Source: Pseudomonas silvicola | Lineage (GTDB): Bacteria; Pseudomonadota; Gammaproteobacteria; Pseudomonadales; Pseudomonadaceae | Direction: 5' to 3' | Length of the DNA stretch: 64,000 nt | Assembly (NCBI RefSeq): GCF_026651855.1 | Contig: NZ_CP093281.1 | Location: 1-64,000, forward strand | In this document: in pieces, positions 41,646 through 52,072 of the stretch | Numbering within the stretch: position 1 is the stretch's first letter | Layout: each line of letters begins with the position of its first letter | Program-made: the position numbers and the translations under genes | The notes under the pieces: model-generated | Database searches by the model: none | Seen by the model: the letters and a program-made list of their open reading frames with translations, nothing else | What the model was told of the DNA's origin: nothing

Positions 41646-42380
41646 TTATGTTGAGTGCCAGAGGAATTTTTTACGCAGCAACGCGACGCCGCCAGAGAGC
41701 AGCAGCGCCAGCATCAATAAGAGCAATAAAGCAGCAAAGCTGGTGGCGGTTTCCAGGCGGGCGTTGGATTGCATCATCAGGTAGCCCAGCCCTTCGCTGG
41801 CACCCACCCATTCGCCAATCACCACCCCAATCGGGGCCAGCACCACCGCCATCTGCAAACCGGAAAAGAATTGCGGTAGCGCAGCAGGCCAGCGCACGTG
41901 CCAGAAAACCCGTGCGCGCGAAGGATTCAGTGTGCCCGCCAGTTCCAACCAGCCGGAGGGTGTGCGGCACAGGCCATCGAACAAGGACAGGCACAGTGGG
42001 AAGAAAACGATTAACGCGGCGACCACCACTTTGGAGGCGATGCCAAATCCCAGCCACAACACCAGCAGTGGCGCCAGCAAACACCGGAATCGCCTGACTG
42101 GCGGTCACCAGCGGAAACAGCACGCGGCGTAGAGTCTGGCTGCCCGCCATCAGCACCGCCAGCATCACGCCCGTCCCAACGCCCAGCAGCAGCGCCAGCA
42201 CAATCTCTGCCAGGGTAAACAGCGCGTGATGCGCCAGCAGCTGGCGATGCAGCCATAATGCTCTCCAATACCGCCAGTGGCGAAGGCAGCAAAAGTCAGG
42301 CACGCCATGGTGCCGCGCCAGCAGCCAGTCATTATTGCGCAGCACCGCGATCAGATAGATCGCGCATAAACAGTTTTCAT
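41646..42380 (-). CDS. thiX: ThiX-like ABC transporter permease (frameshifted)
   Basis: The ATG at 42380 overlaps the stop of the ATPase gene in ATGA. Readable parts are FLLPSPLAVLESLWLHRQLLAHHALFTLAEIVLALLLGVGTGVMLAVLMAGSQTLRRVLFPLVTASQAIPVFA. After a shift near 42080 comes LAPLLVLWLGFGIASKVVVAALIVFFPLCLSLFDGLCRTPSGWLELAGTL, and later VLAPIGVVIGEWVGASEGLGYLMMQSNARLETATSFAALLLLLMLALLLSGGVALL. GEWVGASEGLGYLM is the ABC permease EAA-like loop. About 245 residues, six membrane segments. It forms the membrane channel of the precursor importer with the adjacent ATPase and binding protein. Confidence 0.85.
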
Positions 42381-43080
42381 CTTGATTCAGTCGGGAAAAG
42401 AGCGCCCTGCGCCTGTAGCGCATAGCGAGTGATCATCAAGGATCGGGGAGCATCACCCGCAGGCACCGGCCGGGTCAACCAAGAACAACGGCTATTACGC
42501 GTAACAGCACGATGTCATTGGCCATACGGCAGGCTTCGAGCGGATCGTGCGTAACCAGCAGCACCGTTTTGCCCTTGAGCAGCGTGGCAGTCAGGGTTTG
42601 CAGACTGAGTTTGGTCATCACATCCAGCGTGGCGAAGGGCTCATCCATCAGCACCACTTCGCGTTGGGCATACAGTGTACGTGCCAGTGCCACACGCTGC
42701 CGCATCCCGCCTGAAAGCTTATCCGGTGAGGCTTGCGCCACCTCACTCAGCTTCACCTGCTCAAGCAGCGCCAACGCACGCGCGGTCCGTTTTTCACCGT
42801 TGGAGCCGAGCCGAAAGCATCATTGCTTTTCCAGCACCGTCAGCCACGGATACAACAAATCCTGTTGCCCCATCCACGCCACTTTGCCCGGTAAGCCACT
42901 GATTTCGCCCTGTTGTGGCTGCAACAAACCTGCCACCAGCCGCAATAAGGTGCTTTTCCCAATGCCGCTGCGCCCCAACAGCACGGTGGTTTTACCGCCG
43001 CGCAGTTGCAGATTGAGTTGCTGGCACAGCGCCTGTTCGCCCCAGCTAAAGGTGATGTCATTAAATCCGATCGGATTCAT
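42377..43080 (-). CDS. thiZ: ThiZ-like ABC transporter ATPase (frameshifted)
   Basis: MNPIGFNDITFSWGEQALCQQLNLQLRGGKTTVLLGRSGIGKSTLLRLVAGLL has the Walker A motif GRSGIGKST. GKVAWMGQQDLLYPWLTVLE is the Q-loop. After a shift near 42820 come LSEVAQASPDKLSGGMRQRVALARTLYAQREVVLMDEPFATLDVMTK (signature LSGGMRQR, Walker B VVLMDEPF) and VLLVTHDPLEACRMANDIVLL with the H-loop. A further shift near 42480 leads to PAGDAPRSLMITRYALQAQGALFPTESR and a stop overlapping the permease start. About 235 residues. Start overlaps the ThiF stop in ATGA. Confidence 0.87.
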
Positions 43081-44049
43081 AGTCGCTTTGCCGCCAACAT
43101 TGCCAGACGGGTAAACCCTCGCGCTTCCAACACCGAGGCCGCCTGCGCCGCGCGAATGCCGCTGGCACACACCAGCACGATGCGCCTATCCTGCGGCGGC
43201 TGCCAATCGACTATGGCGTGCGGCAGAATGCGTTCGACGATGTTCGCTACGCTGACGGGGGCTTCTTCCACCGCGCGCAACTCGACAATGCAATCATCTT
43301 TCGTCAGCAGTTGCTCATCGATAAAGGGCACGCTGTTTTCTGGCTCTTCCGCGCCGTCAAAACGAAATGCGCGCATATGCCAGTTGATGAAGTCGCAGTT
43401 GATCACACTGCCGAGGGGTGAAGGTTGCAGATCCAACAGCACGCTGAGTGCCATCTGCGCCTGCATTGCACCCAAAGTCGCCACTGCCGGTCCCATCACG
43501 CCTGCGATGTTGCAGTTGGCTGCGGAGGCGGGTAAGCGTGGAAACAGTGCCCGATAGCTCGGCGCGCTGCCGCAGAAGCCACCGACGTAGCCCTGACGAC
43601 CTAATACTGATGCACTGATCGCGAATCTGCGTTATACAGTTGGTAGCGTCGGAGAGTTGATAGGTCACCGCGAAGTTATCAGCGGCATCAATCACCAGAT
43701 CGATATCCGTGAGGAGGTGCGGCAGATCGCTGGCGCCGATAGCCCGTGGCACCACCCTATCTGCACCTCGGATTACGTTGCACCAGCGCCTGTTGCGCAC
43801 GTGCTGCCCTTTTGCTGTGACCGGGATGCCTGCATCGTAAAACAACAGCGTCTGGCGATGAAGATTGTGTAAGGCCACTTCATCGTCGTCACACAGGCGG
43901 ATAAAACCGACGCCTGCGCCAACCAGCTGCGGCAGTAATGTAGCGCCCAACCCGCCTGCCCCCACCACCAGGACGCACGCATCCGCCAGCTTTTGCTGAC
44001 CTTCGACACCGATTTCCGGCAGCATCATCTGCCGTTGATAGCGATCCAT
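43077..44049 (-). CDS. thiF: ThiF-type sulfur-carrier adenylyltransferase with C-terminal rhodanese-like domain (frameshifted)
   Basis: MDRYQRQMMLPEIGVEGQQKLADACVLVVGAGGLGATLLPQLVGAGVGFIRLCDDDEVALHNLHRQTLL is the E1-like/ThiF-MoeB nucleotide-binding start with GAGGLG, DDDEVALHNLHRQ and DLVIDAADNFAVTYQLSDA. After shifts at 43600-43650 comes NCNIAGVMGPAVATLGAMQAQMAL. The last 100 residues form a rhodanese domain, ending IVLVCASGIRAAQAASVLEARGF with the active-site cysteine in CASGIR. The enzyme would adenylate the ThiS C-terminus, and the rhodanese part would pass sulfur, a fusion seen in several MoeB/ThiF proteins. About 324 residues. It starts 10 bases after thiG. Confidence 0.88.
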
Positions 44050-44058
44050 GATGGCTCC

Positions 44059-44817
44059 TTAACTCAAACTCGCCAGACCGAAGATCGGTGTTGAAGCTGC
44101 CGCCATATCCCGTTTCTCCATCAAACCAGCACTGCGTGCGGCCTGTCCCGCTTCAATCGCCAGCCGGAAACCGTTCGCCATGCCAACCGGATCGCCGGCT
44201 TTCGCCACCGCGGTATTGAGCAGGATGCCATCGAAGCCCATCTCCATCGCCTGTGCGGCCTGTGATGGCGCACCGATGCCTGCATCAATTATCAACGGGA
44301 TGTCGCTGAACCATGCCCGCATCGCGCGTAATCCTTCAATGTTGCGCAGGCCCTGCCCGGAACCGATCGGCGCGCCCCACGGCATCAGGCAGTTCACAAC
44401 CGGCTTCAGCAGCTTTTCACCGACGATCAAATCTTCGGTGGTGTACGGGAAGACCTGAAAACCGTCCGCACACAGAATGCGTGCCGCTTCAACCAGCGCA
44501 AAAGGATCGGGCTGGAGCGTGTCGGCATGCCCGATCACTTCCAGTTTGATCCACGAGGTGTTGAACAGTTCGCGCGCCATTTGTGCGGTGGTCACCGCCT
44601 CTTTCACCGTGTGACAGCCTGCGGTATTGGGTAGCACGCGAACGTGTCCAGCTCGGTCAGCAGCTCGCGAAAAGCCGCGCCCGCCGCGCCTTCACGACGC
44701 AAACTCACGGTGATGATTTCCGTGCCAGAGGCGGCAATGGCCTGTTGCAGAATCGCCGGTGATGGATAGCCGCGGTGCCAAGCAGAAACGTGACTGGGGA
44801 TCGAAATCGTAAAACAT
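44059..44817 (-). CDS. thiG: Thiazole synthase (frameshifted)
   Basis: [43 protein letters not shown], then [135 protein letters not shown]. These are the (beta/alpha)8 blocks of ThiG; the catalytic Lys lies in IKLEVIGD-like WIKLEVIG. It condenses deoxyxylulose phosphate, dehydroglycine and ThiS thiocarboxylate into the thiazole. About 252 residues. Breaks near 44775 and 44640. Starts 4 bases after the thiS stop. Confidence 0.92.
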
Positions 44818-44820
44818 GTT

Positions 44821-45020
44821 TCAACCTCCCTGCATCGGGGACAAGACTTCCAACTGACAGCCCCTCTCTCCAGCTGCTGGCTGCTGTACTGACTTTTAGG
44901 CACAAAGTTGCCGTTGAAAGCGCTGGCAACGCAGGCGGCATCATTTGCTGCCGATCTAGCAATTGCTGAGCGTGCTGGCCTCACAGTGCGGATCGCCCGG
45001 CCGTTAAGCTGAATATTCAT
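44821..45020 (-). CDS. thiS: ThiS sulfur-carrier protein (frameshifted)
   Basis: MNIQLNGRAIRTV starts the ubiquitin-like fold. A shifted middle reads DAACVASAFNGNFVPKSQYSSQQLERG, and the end is CQLEVLSPMQGG with the diglycine that ThiF adenylates and that carries the thiocarboxylate. About 66 residues, the family size. Its start overlaps the end of thiO by 17 bases, and thiG begins 4 bases after its stop. Confidence 0.9.
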
Positions 45021-45928
45021 AGGATTGTTCCCCGAAAAGGCGCTGCATCAGCTGTTCTGCCATCATTGGCGCCAGCAGAAAACCGTGGCGATACATGCCG
45101 TTAAGATAATAAGTGTCGTTTTGATAATGGATTTCTGGCAGGTTGGCCGGATAAGCAGGACGTAAACCGCTGCCGCTTTCGACTACGCGCTATGGCTTCC
45201 GCCAGAGCAGGATGAATAGCGGCCGCGCTGAGCAGTTCCATCATGGCGCAAAGCATCGGGCTGGCATCGTCGCTTCACCATGGTGGCGCGAGCATGAAAT
45301 GACCATACGGCGCGGCAAACCAGATAGCACGGAAAGCGCGGATGCAAGAGGCGAATCGGACGCGAGAACGCACCGTCGCTGTGCAGAATCACCATCTCGC
45401 CACGCACCGCACGGCGCGTAAGGTCGGCTTTATGCGCATGCCACGACAATCAATCACCCGGCCCTGAAGGATGTAGTGCATCAAAACGCACGCCGCGCTG
45501 TAAACGCCGCGCAGCCGGTGAGCGCCAGGCGCGGGTCGATGGGCTTCTTCGGCAAAAACAGTCCGCGTGCAAAACGGCCGCCAGCAGCGGCTCAATATCT
45601 CCGGATCGACCCATTGGTGCTGTTCAGTCATGCGCGCAAAACGGTTAAGTTCCTGGCTATCGCGCGGTGGCGCCACCACCAGCGTTCCCTGATGTGCCAC
45701 GCTGCTGATACGCTGTTGCCACCAGCCAGCGGCGTGTTGCCCGAGAGAGATCACTTCCTGCGGGGCACTTTCAGATTCGCACCAGGGTGCAAGCATGCCG
45801 CCAGCAAACCAGGAAGCAGGCTGGCGGGAGTCGTCGCCAATGACGTCGACCTCTTCGCCGCGTTCAGCCAGCAGCGTCGCCACGCAGAGACCAGCCACGC
45901 CGCAGCCTAATACCGTCCAGCGGCTCAC
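45004..45928 (-). CDS. thiO: Glycine oxidase ThiO (frameshifted)
   Basis: MSRWTVLGCGVAGLCVATLLAERGEEVDVIGDD holds the FAD-binding GxGxxG motif. It goes on SWFAGGMLAPWCESESAPQEVISLGQHAAGWWQQ (AGGMLAPxxE is typical of ThiO), LVVAPPRDSQELNRFARMTEQHQWVD, and after several shifts GLRPAYPANLPEIHYQNDTYYLNGMYRHGFLLAPMMAEQLMQRLFGEQSYEYSA. GLRPxxPxxxP and GxYRHGxLLAPxxA are the C-terminal signature. The enzyme oxidises glycine with O2 to dehydroglycine, replacing the radical enzyme ThiH used by E. coli. About 308 residues; at least four indels between 45420 and 45600 and near 45180. It is the first gene behind the TPP riboswitch. Confidence 0.9.
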
Positions 45929-46033
45929 AGCAGGTTATCCGGGATATAAAGGGAATTCACATCGGCCTCTCAGTGTTGACTGAGACCCGCAGATACAGGA
46001 GGAGGGAAAGGGCGCGAGCGATCCTCTGCGCCA

Positions 46034-46056
46034 GACAACACCGGAGCGGTGCTGTC
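46034..46056 (-). promoter_or_regulatory. Hairpin in the expression platform downstream of the TPP aptamer
   Basis: On the minus strand GACAGCACCG, loop CTC and CGGTGTTGTC pair (one G-U pair) immediately 3' of the aptamer. No U-run follows, so the element may act on translation, pairing alternatives being invisible without folding. Confidence 0.5.
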
Positions 46057-46150
46057 AGTCTTCCTACGCCAGTATCAACTGGGTCAGGTTCAAAGGGTCG
46101 CTAAGCCGCGCATTGCGCTTTAGCCTCTCAGTCTTTGGCGAGACTCCCCC
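46057..46150 (-). promoter_or_regulatory. TPP riboswitch (THI box)
   Basis: On the minus strand the RNA has GGGGAGTCTCGCC, the core CTGAGAGG, a variable hairpin (CTAAAGCGCAATGCGCGGCTTAG), then GACCCTTTGAACCTGA and the closing CAGTTGATACTGGCGTAGGAAGACT. CTGAGA and ACCCTTTGAACCTGA are the invariant thiamin-pyrophosphate-binding segments. It lies 130 bases upstream of thiO, so the whole thiO-S-G-F-Z-X-Y row is probably shut off by TPP. Confidence 0.95.
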
Positions 46151-46337
46151 GACGCGTCTATTTGTATTGCAGGCGCAGGTCGCCGTCAAGCACGGATTAC
46201 CGCAGATAGCCATCACGTCATCGCATGGCATTTATCGCTACGTGCACGTTCTGGATCGAAAACGTAACATATGGTATACAAAGGCATTATTGCTACTTTT
46301 CAAGCGCAAAGAAATTACAGGTGATGTTGGACTCATT

Positions 46338-46839
<502 letters not shown>

Positions 46840-46978
46840 TAAGAACAATATGTTCTACGTTATTTCGAAAAATCGCATAAGCCACTTTCATTACTCTCCT
46901 CTGCTACTTCAACTTACGTAAATTTTTGTCGTAAACAGCAAAAGGTGTACAAAAACACTTCACATTCATAGCATTCAC

Positions 46979-47001
46979 TATAATGTATAGCACAGGCTAT
47001 A
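46979..47001 (+). promoter_or_regulatory. sit promoter -10 with overlapping MntR-like operator
   Basis: TATAAT at 46979-46984 is a perfect -10 hexamer. It is followed by TATAGCACAGGCTATA (46986-47001), an inverted repeat of TATAGC around ACAG. The MntR operator of enterobacteria has the form ATAGC-N4-GCTAT, which this matches exactly. A repressor bound here would block start or clearance. A convincing -35 is not seen. Confidence 0.75.
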
Positions 47002-47018
47002 CTTCTCAGGGGATGACT

Positions 47019-47925
47019 ATGATGATCAGGCACGTTGTATCGGTTGTGATGCTTACGCTCGCGATGAGCACTTCGGCGTTTGCTGCCGACAAACTCAAAG
47101 TGGTCACTACTTTCACGGTGATCGCAGACATGGCAAAGAACGTCTCAGGTGATGCCGCCGAAGTGACATCCATCACCAAGCCCGGTGCGGAGATCCATGA
47201 ATACCAACCAACCCCCGGCGATATTCGTCGCGCGCAGGGTGCCGATTTAATCCTGGTAAACGGTTTTAATCTGGAACTGTGGTTTAGCCGCTTCTATCAG
47301 CGCCTGAAAGGCGTGCCGCAAGTCACAGTGACCGAGGGCATTGAACCCTTAGGTATTACCGAGGGACCCTACAACGGCAAACCCAACCCACATGCCTGGA
47401 TGTCACCAGACAATGCGCTGATTTACGTCGATAACATCCGTAAAGCACTGCAAAAATACGATCCTGCCAATGCCGCCGTTTATCAGGCCAATGCGGATCG
47501 CTATAAACGCAAATCCAGCAAACCCTGGCGCCGATGCGCGCGGAGATTGAAAACTGCCGGAAAACCAGCGCGCTGGCTGGTGACCAGTGAGGGCGCTTTT
47601 TCCTATCTGGCACGTGATTTGGGTCTGAAAGAACTTTATCTCTGGCCGATCAATGCCGATCAGCAAGGCACACCGCAACAGGTGCGCGCAAAGTGATTGA
47701 TGCGGTGAGAGAGCCAACCACATCCCGACTATCTTCAGCGAAAGCACCATCTCCGCCAAACCGGCCCAACAGGTCGCGCGTGAAGCGGGTATTCACTACG
47801 GCGGCGTGCTGTATGTTGACTCTCTCAGCAACAGTGACGGGCCGGTTCCGACCTACCTTGATCTGCTGCGCGTGACCACCGATACCGGTAGCCAGCGCAC
47901 CTTCACTCGCCGAAGTCAAGAATGA
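47019..47925 (+). CDS. sitA: Mn/Fe ABC transporter binding protein SitA (frameshifted)
   Basis: [94 protein letters not shown] is the SitA/YfeA start with signal peptide and the metal-binding H of [30 protein letters not shown] holds the second His; the [36 protein letters not shown] block gives the Glu; and after a shift near 47700 [23 protein letters not shown] gives the last Asp. About 302 residues. AGGGGA lies 7 bases before the start; an ATG 6 bases upstream is also possible. The stop overlaps the sitB start in ATGA. Confidence 0.9.
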
Positions 47926-48704
47926 CCCAAACGTGCAGGATGTTAGCGTCACTCTACCGCAACGGTCGCTACACTGCGCTGCGTCAGGCATCTTTCAGCA
48001 AGGGCAGCATCGCCGCGCTGGTGGGCGTCAACGGCTCCGGGAAATCCACACTGTTTAAGGCGATTATGGGCTTCGTGCCGCTTTCGACGGGTCAGGTCAC
48101 GCTGGCAGAGATGCCCGCGAAGCGTGCGCTGAAACACAATATCGTCTCCTATGTGCCACAGTCGGAAGAAGTGGACTGGAGCTTCCCGGTGCTGGTGGAA
48201 GATGTGGTGATGATGGGCCGCTACGGCTATATGAACATGCTGCGTATCCCGCGTGCGGAGGACAAACGCCGCGTGGATGAGGCGCTGGCACGCGTTGGGA
48301 TGAGTGATTACCGCCATCGTCAGATTGGTGAACTCTCCGGCGGGCAGAAAAAACGTGTCTTCCTGGCACGTGCGCTGGCGCAGAGTGGGCAAATCATCCT
48401 GCTGGATGAGCCTTTCACCGGCGTCGATGTCAAAACTGAAGCGGCGATCATCGCCCTGTTGCAGGAGCTGCGCGATGAGGGCCGCACCATGCTGGTCTCC
48501 ACGCACGACCTCAACACCATTCCTGATTACTGCGACCGCTGCGTGCTGGTGAAAAACACCGTGCTGGCCAGCGGCGAGCTGCGCGGCACCTTACCGCCGC
48601 CAATCTGGCAACGCACCTTTGACGGTGAGGTACAGCAGCGCAATGCCGCACTGTTGCAGAAGATAGCCGCGCAACCAGGGGCGGATCATGTCGTGGATTA
48701 TTGA
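47922..48704 (+). CDS. sitB: Mn/Fe ABC transporter ATPase SitB
   Basis: After a shifted first 25 residues ([12 protein letters not shown] across frames), [33 protein letters not shown] holds Walker [41 protein letters not shown] follows with the signature and Walker B, and [20 protein letters not shown] with the H-loop. The [19 protein letters not shown] segment is typical of the SitB/YfeB group. About 275 residues. It drives metal import through SitCD. The end overlaps sitC by 17 bases. Confidence 0.93.
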   Translation: MTQTCRMLASLYRNGRYTALRQASFSKGSIAALVGVNGSGKSTLFKAIMGFVPLSTGQVTLAEMPAKRALKHNIVSYVPQSEEVDWSFPVLVEDVVMMGRYGYMNMLRIPRAEDKRRVDEALARVGMSDYRHRQIGELSGGQKKRVFLARALAQSGQIILLDEPFTGVDVKTEAAIIALLQELRDEGRTMLVSTHDLNTIPDYCDRCVLVKNTVLASGELRGTLPPPIWQRTFDGEVQQRNAALLQKIAAQPGADHVVDY

Positions 48705-49540
48705 GCCGTTTGGCTATCAATACATGCTGAATGCGATGTGGATCGCCGCGCTGGTCGTGGGGCGATTTGCGCGTTTCTTTCCTGCTTTCTGATGCTGAAA
48801 GGCTGGTCGCTGATTGTGATGCGCTGTCACATTCGATAGTGCGGGCGTAGCTGGCGCGTACATGCTGGGGTTGCCCTTCTCACTCGGTGCCTTTCTCTCC
48901 GGCGGACTGGCGGCAGGCATGCTATCTCTAACCACGCACGCGCCTGAAAGAGGATGCGATCATCGGACTGATCTTCTCCTCCTTCTTCGGCATCGGGCTC
49001 TTTCTGGTGTCGCTCAATCCGACGTCGGTCAATATTCAAACCATCGTACTGGGCAACATCCTCGCGGTGGCGCCCGCCGATATCTGGCAGCTCGGCACCA
49101 TCGGCGTGGTGACGCTGACGTTATTGCTGCTTAAGTGGAAAGATTTGATGGTGACGTTCTTTGATGAAAGCCACGCGCGCTCACTTGGGCTGAATACCAC
49201 CGGCTTAAAGATCCTGTTCTTTACCCTGCTCGCTGCCTCCACCGTCGCCGCATTGCAAACCGTTGGCGCCTTTATGGTGATTTGTCTGGTGAGTGACACC
49301 CGGCGCCACCGCTTATCTGCTCACCGATCGCTTCCGCGTTTGTTGGATGATTGCCGTGGCTATCGGCAGCATCACTAGCTTCCTTGGCGGAGCAGCTATT
49401 TTTGATGGTGCCACTGGCGGCGTGATCGTGGTGGCACAGACTCTGGTGTTCTGTTGGCGTTCGTCTTTGCACCTAAACATGGCGTGCTGGCGGCCCGGCG
49501 ACGCGCTCGTCTGGCGCAGGAGATCAACCTCAATGATTGA
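48688..49540 (+). CDS. sitC: Mn/Fe ABC transporter permease SitC (frameshifted)
   Basis: [79 protein letters not shown], then [133 protein letters not shown] is the metal-permease signature. Shifts lie near 48760, 48825, 48950, 49290, 49340 and 49450. About 284 residues, eight or nine membrane segments. Its end overlaps sitD by 8 bases. Confidence 0.9.
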
Positions 49541-50383
49541 AATACTGCTGAGTCCTTTCGAATTCGAATTTATGAATATGGCGCTGATCATCACGCTGAT
49601 TTTGTCGCTGCCGTGCGCCATGCTGTCCGCATTTTTAGTGTTAAAAGGCTGGTCACTGCTCGGCGATGCCATGAGTCACGCGGTATTTCCCGGCGTGGTG
49701 CTGGCGTGGTGGATCGGCTTTCCTTTTGCGATTGGCGCTTTTATCGCGGGCATGCTGTGCGCGCTCGCCACCGGTTTTATCAGCCAGAACAGCCGCATCA
49801 AGCCTGATACCGTGATGGGCATTGTGTTTTCGGGGATGTTTGGTGCCGGACTGGTGCTCTACCTAAAACTGAAACCGGAAGTCCATCTCGACCACATTCT
49901 GTTCGGCGATATGCTGGGTATTGGCTGGCGGATATCGCACAAACCGCCGCCATTGCGCTGCTGGTGGTGCTGGTGCTATGAAATGGCGCGATCTGTTGCT
50001 GCATGCCTTGACCCACAACAGGCGCGCGCCTGTGGCATCAACGCTAATGTGATGCATTATGGCTGTGTTTAATTGCGCTCACCATCGTCGCCGCGCTGAA
50101 ATGGTGGGAGGATTTTGTCGATCGCCATGCTGATCGCGCCAGGAGCGATCGCACTACTACTTCGGCGCGACGATTCTTACAGGTCGCGTCGGCGCGCTGA
50201 TTGCCATCCTGACAGGATTTTGCGGAGGTACGCGTCGTTCTTCCTCGATAGCGCCGGGCCCCACCATCGTAGTGCTGTATAGCCTGTTATTTGTGGTGAC
50301 GTTGTGAGTGCTGAGCTGGCGTGAAATGCGAATCGTCACGGCTCTGCGGCTATCAAAAAATGATTTCAGCCGCAAATCTTAGG
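49533..50383 (+). CDS. sitD: Mn/Fe ABC transporter permease SitD (frameshifted)
   Basis: [130 protein letters not shown] is intact and matches SitD. The second half is shifted at about 49930, 50060, 50130 and 50160 and reads in pieces (LHYGCV, SIAMLIAPGAIA, APTIVVLYSLLFVVTL). It ends at 50307 or, more likely, after KNDFSRKS at 50383, because SitD proteins carry a short tail. About 283 residues. It pairs with SitC in the membrane. Confidence 0.87.
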
Positions 50384-50385
50384 AT

Positions 50386-50517
50386 TGGGCCATAAATTTA
50401 ATTTATTGGGCCGATAATGAGTGAAATGGGCTCTAAAATATTTATAATGGGCAAATGTTCGGGGTGGGCCGGCACCATAAATTATGATGCCGTGGGCCAT
50501 TAACGTTCAATATGGGC
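50386..50517. repeat. Array of seven TGGGC motifs spaced about two helical turns
   Basis: TGGGC occurs on the + strand at 50386, 50407, 50427, 50448, 50465, 50493 and 50513, spacings 21, 20, 21, 17, 28 and 20. Four of the seven are TGGGCC preceded by an AT-rich 10-15 bases; some spacers are themselves palindromic, for example ATAAATTTAATTTAT. It lies in non-coding DNA between sitD and the Fic gene. Confidence 0.85.
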
Positions 50518-50520
50518 CAC

Positions 50521-50575
50521 AAATCTACCTGGTCTTAAGCTTTCAGCGAGTGCAAAGCACGGGCCAGGTAGATTT
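50521..50575. repeat. 12-bp perfect inverted repeat upstream of the Fic gene
   Basis: AAATCTACCTGG at 50521-50532 and CCAGGTAGATTT at 50564-50575 are exact reverse complements around a 31-base loop. It directly follows the TGGGC array and precedes the Fic reading frame. There is no U-run, so it is not an ordinary terminator. Confidence 0.85.
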
Positions 50576-50600
50576 CTGATTTATGGATTTTAAGCTAATC

Positions 50601-51975
50601 CCAGAGGCATGATTTGATCCAGCCAACCTCCCCAGATGATCTTCAAACCTTCAACACCAAATTCTCTCAATCTATCGCAAGTGCCGAGTCTCGCTTAGTT
50701 CCGCACTTTCGCGGGCCGTCTTGGTGTGGGTCGTTCAACGATCAAACGGCATATCGAGGTTTTGCTTGGTCAAAGCAAAATTAATACCCGGCATGTAGGA
50801 CGAGGACTCGTATACCGCGCAGGCGCCCATTAACAAGCTGCCCCAATCCGGTTCATCGGTGACATGAGAAGACCCTGAATATCATTCTTCTTCCCTCACT
50901 ACAGCTCAATCATTGCATCAATATCTAAACTTACCTCTGTCAGTCAGGGATATTTCCGGGTATGACCGAAGCTTCGTGGACAATTATATTCCAAACGAAA
51001 CGTTCCTACTGCCTCAAACGCTAGCCCTGGCCTTAATGAATGAAGGCAAAATGGCAGGGCAACAGCCCGCTGGTACCTACGCGCGAAAAGTTCTGGAGCA
51101 ATTGCTCATTGATTTGTCCTGGTCATCCTCTCAACTTGAAGGAAACCGATATTCATTGCTGGCCACAGAAGAACTGTTCAAAAGTGGCGCGGCTTCGAAT
51201 GATTTGGATGCCGTCATGCTGCTTAACCATAAACAGGCAATTGAGTTTTTGGTCGATGCAGTCCCTGAATCTGGATTAACTGGACCGGTAATCAGTAACC
51301 TGCATGCCTTATTGATGCATGATTTACTGTCAAATCCTGACGAGCGGGGGAGCGATCAGACGCAAAATCGTGAATATTTCGGGAACCACCTACACTCCAC
51401 TACAGCGCACCTTTCTTATTACAGGAAATGTTCGACATTATTATCAAAAAAGCACGGCTGATTAATAATCCTGTGGAGTCAGCCTTTTTCCTATGGGTCA
51501 ATATCGCTTATCTGCAACCCTTCGAAGATGGAAACAAAAGAACCAGCAGGCTGGCCGCGAATATTCCGCTATGATTTACAACAGTGCTCCACCTCCTTTC
51601 TTGATGCTGATGTCTACAAGCTATGCCTACGCGATGATGGGGATTTATGAAAAACGTGACGTGACTTTAGCCGTTGAGTTGTTCGAACATTTATATCGTC
51701 GTTCAATCAAACGCTATGCCGTCACACTGAAGCTGGGCCGGATCTTCGTTTAGACTGTCACAGAGAAGATTTAAACACCACTATTCGCTTAATCATTGCA
51801 GAGGGTCAGAATATTGAGTCTGCGATGCAGGTGATTGATATTGTTCCTGAAGACAGAGCGATTTATGCAGCTTTTACAGAACGAGCTACGCATATTAAGT
51901 ACGTTAAATTGTGCCCGGTATCGTCTATCAATATCGCTAACGGAGCAGTGGATCCGTCAGGGGCGGCCATGTTAG
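50601..51975 (+). CDS. Fic-domain protein with N-terminal HTH, atypical Fic motif (frameshifted)
   Basis: The first part is broken but shows a helix-turn-helix, GRLGVGRSTIKRHIEVLLGQSKI (about 50712-50780). The intact core reads YLNLPLSVRDISGYDRSFVDNYIPNETFLLPQTLALALMNEGKMAGQQPAGTYARKVLEQLLIDLSWSSSQLEGNRYSLLATEELFKSG (SSQLEGN is the usual inhibitory-helix-like segment). HALLMHDLLSNPDERG and, after shifts near 51350, NPVESAFFLWVNIAYLQPFEDGNKRTSRLAANIPL follow. The Fic motif HPFxxGNGRxxR appears as QPFEDGNKRTSR: the catalytic His is Gln. It ends LNCARYRLSISLTEQWIRQGRPC. About 458 residues. Fic enzymes transfer AMP or other phosphates to proteins; this subgroup may not. The start is uncertain. 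Confidence 0.75.
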
Positions 51976-52072
51976 TAGTGAGGCCGACATACATCTTACA
52001 TACCCGTTTTTGGCTAACCCGCATCGCGGCTTAACGTTATAGTGCCCTCTCTGATGACGATATGAAACCGGC

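Noticed and set aside
43077-44049. MoeB (molybdopterin synthase activation) instead of ThiF
   Set aside because: The fold cannot separate the two, but the gene is embedded between thiG and the ThiZXY transporter in a TPP-riboswitch operon with thiS, so the thiamin role is far more likely.
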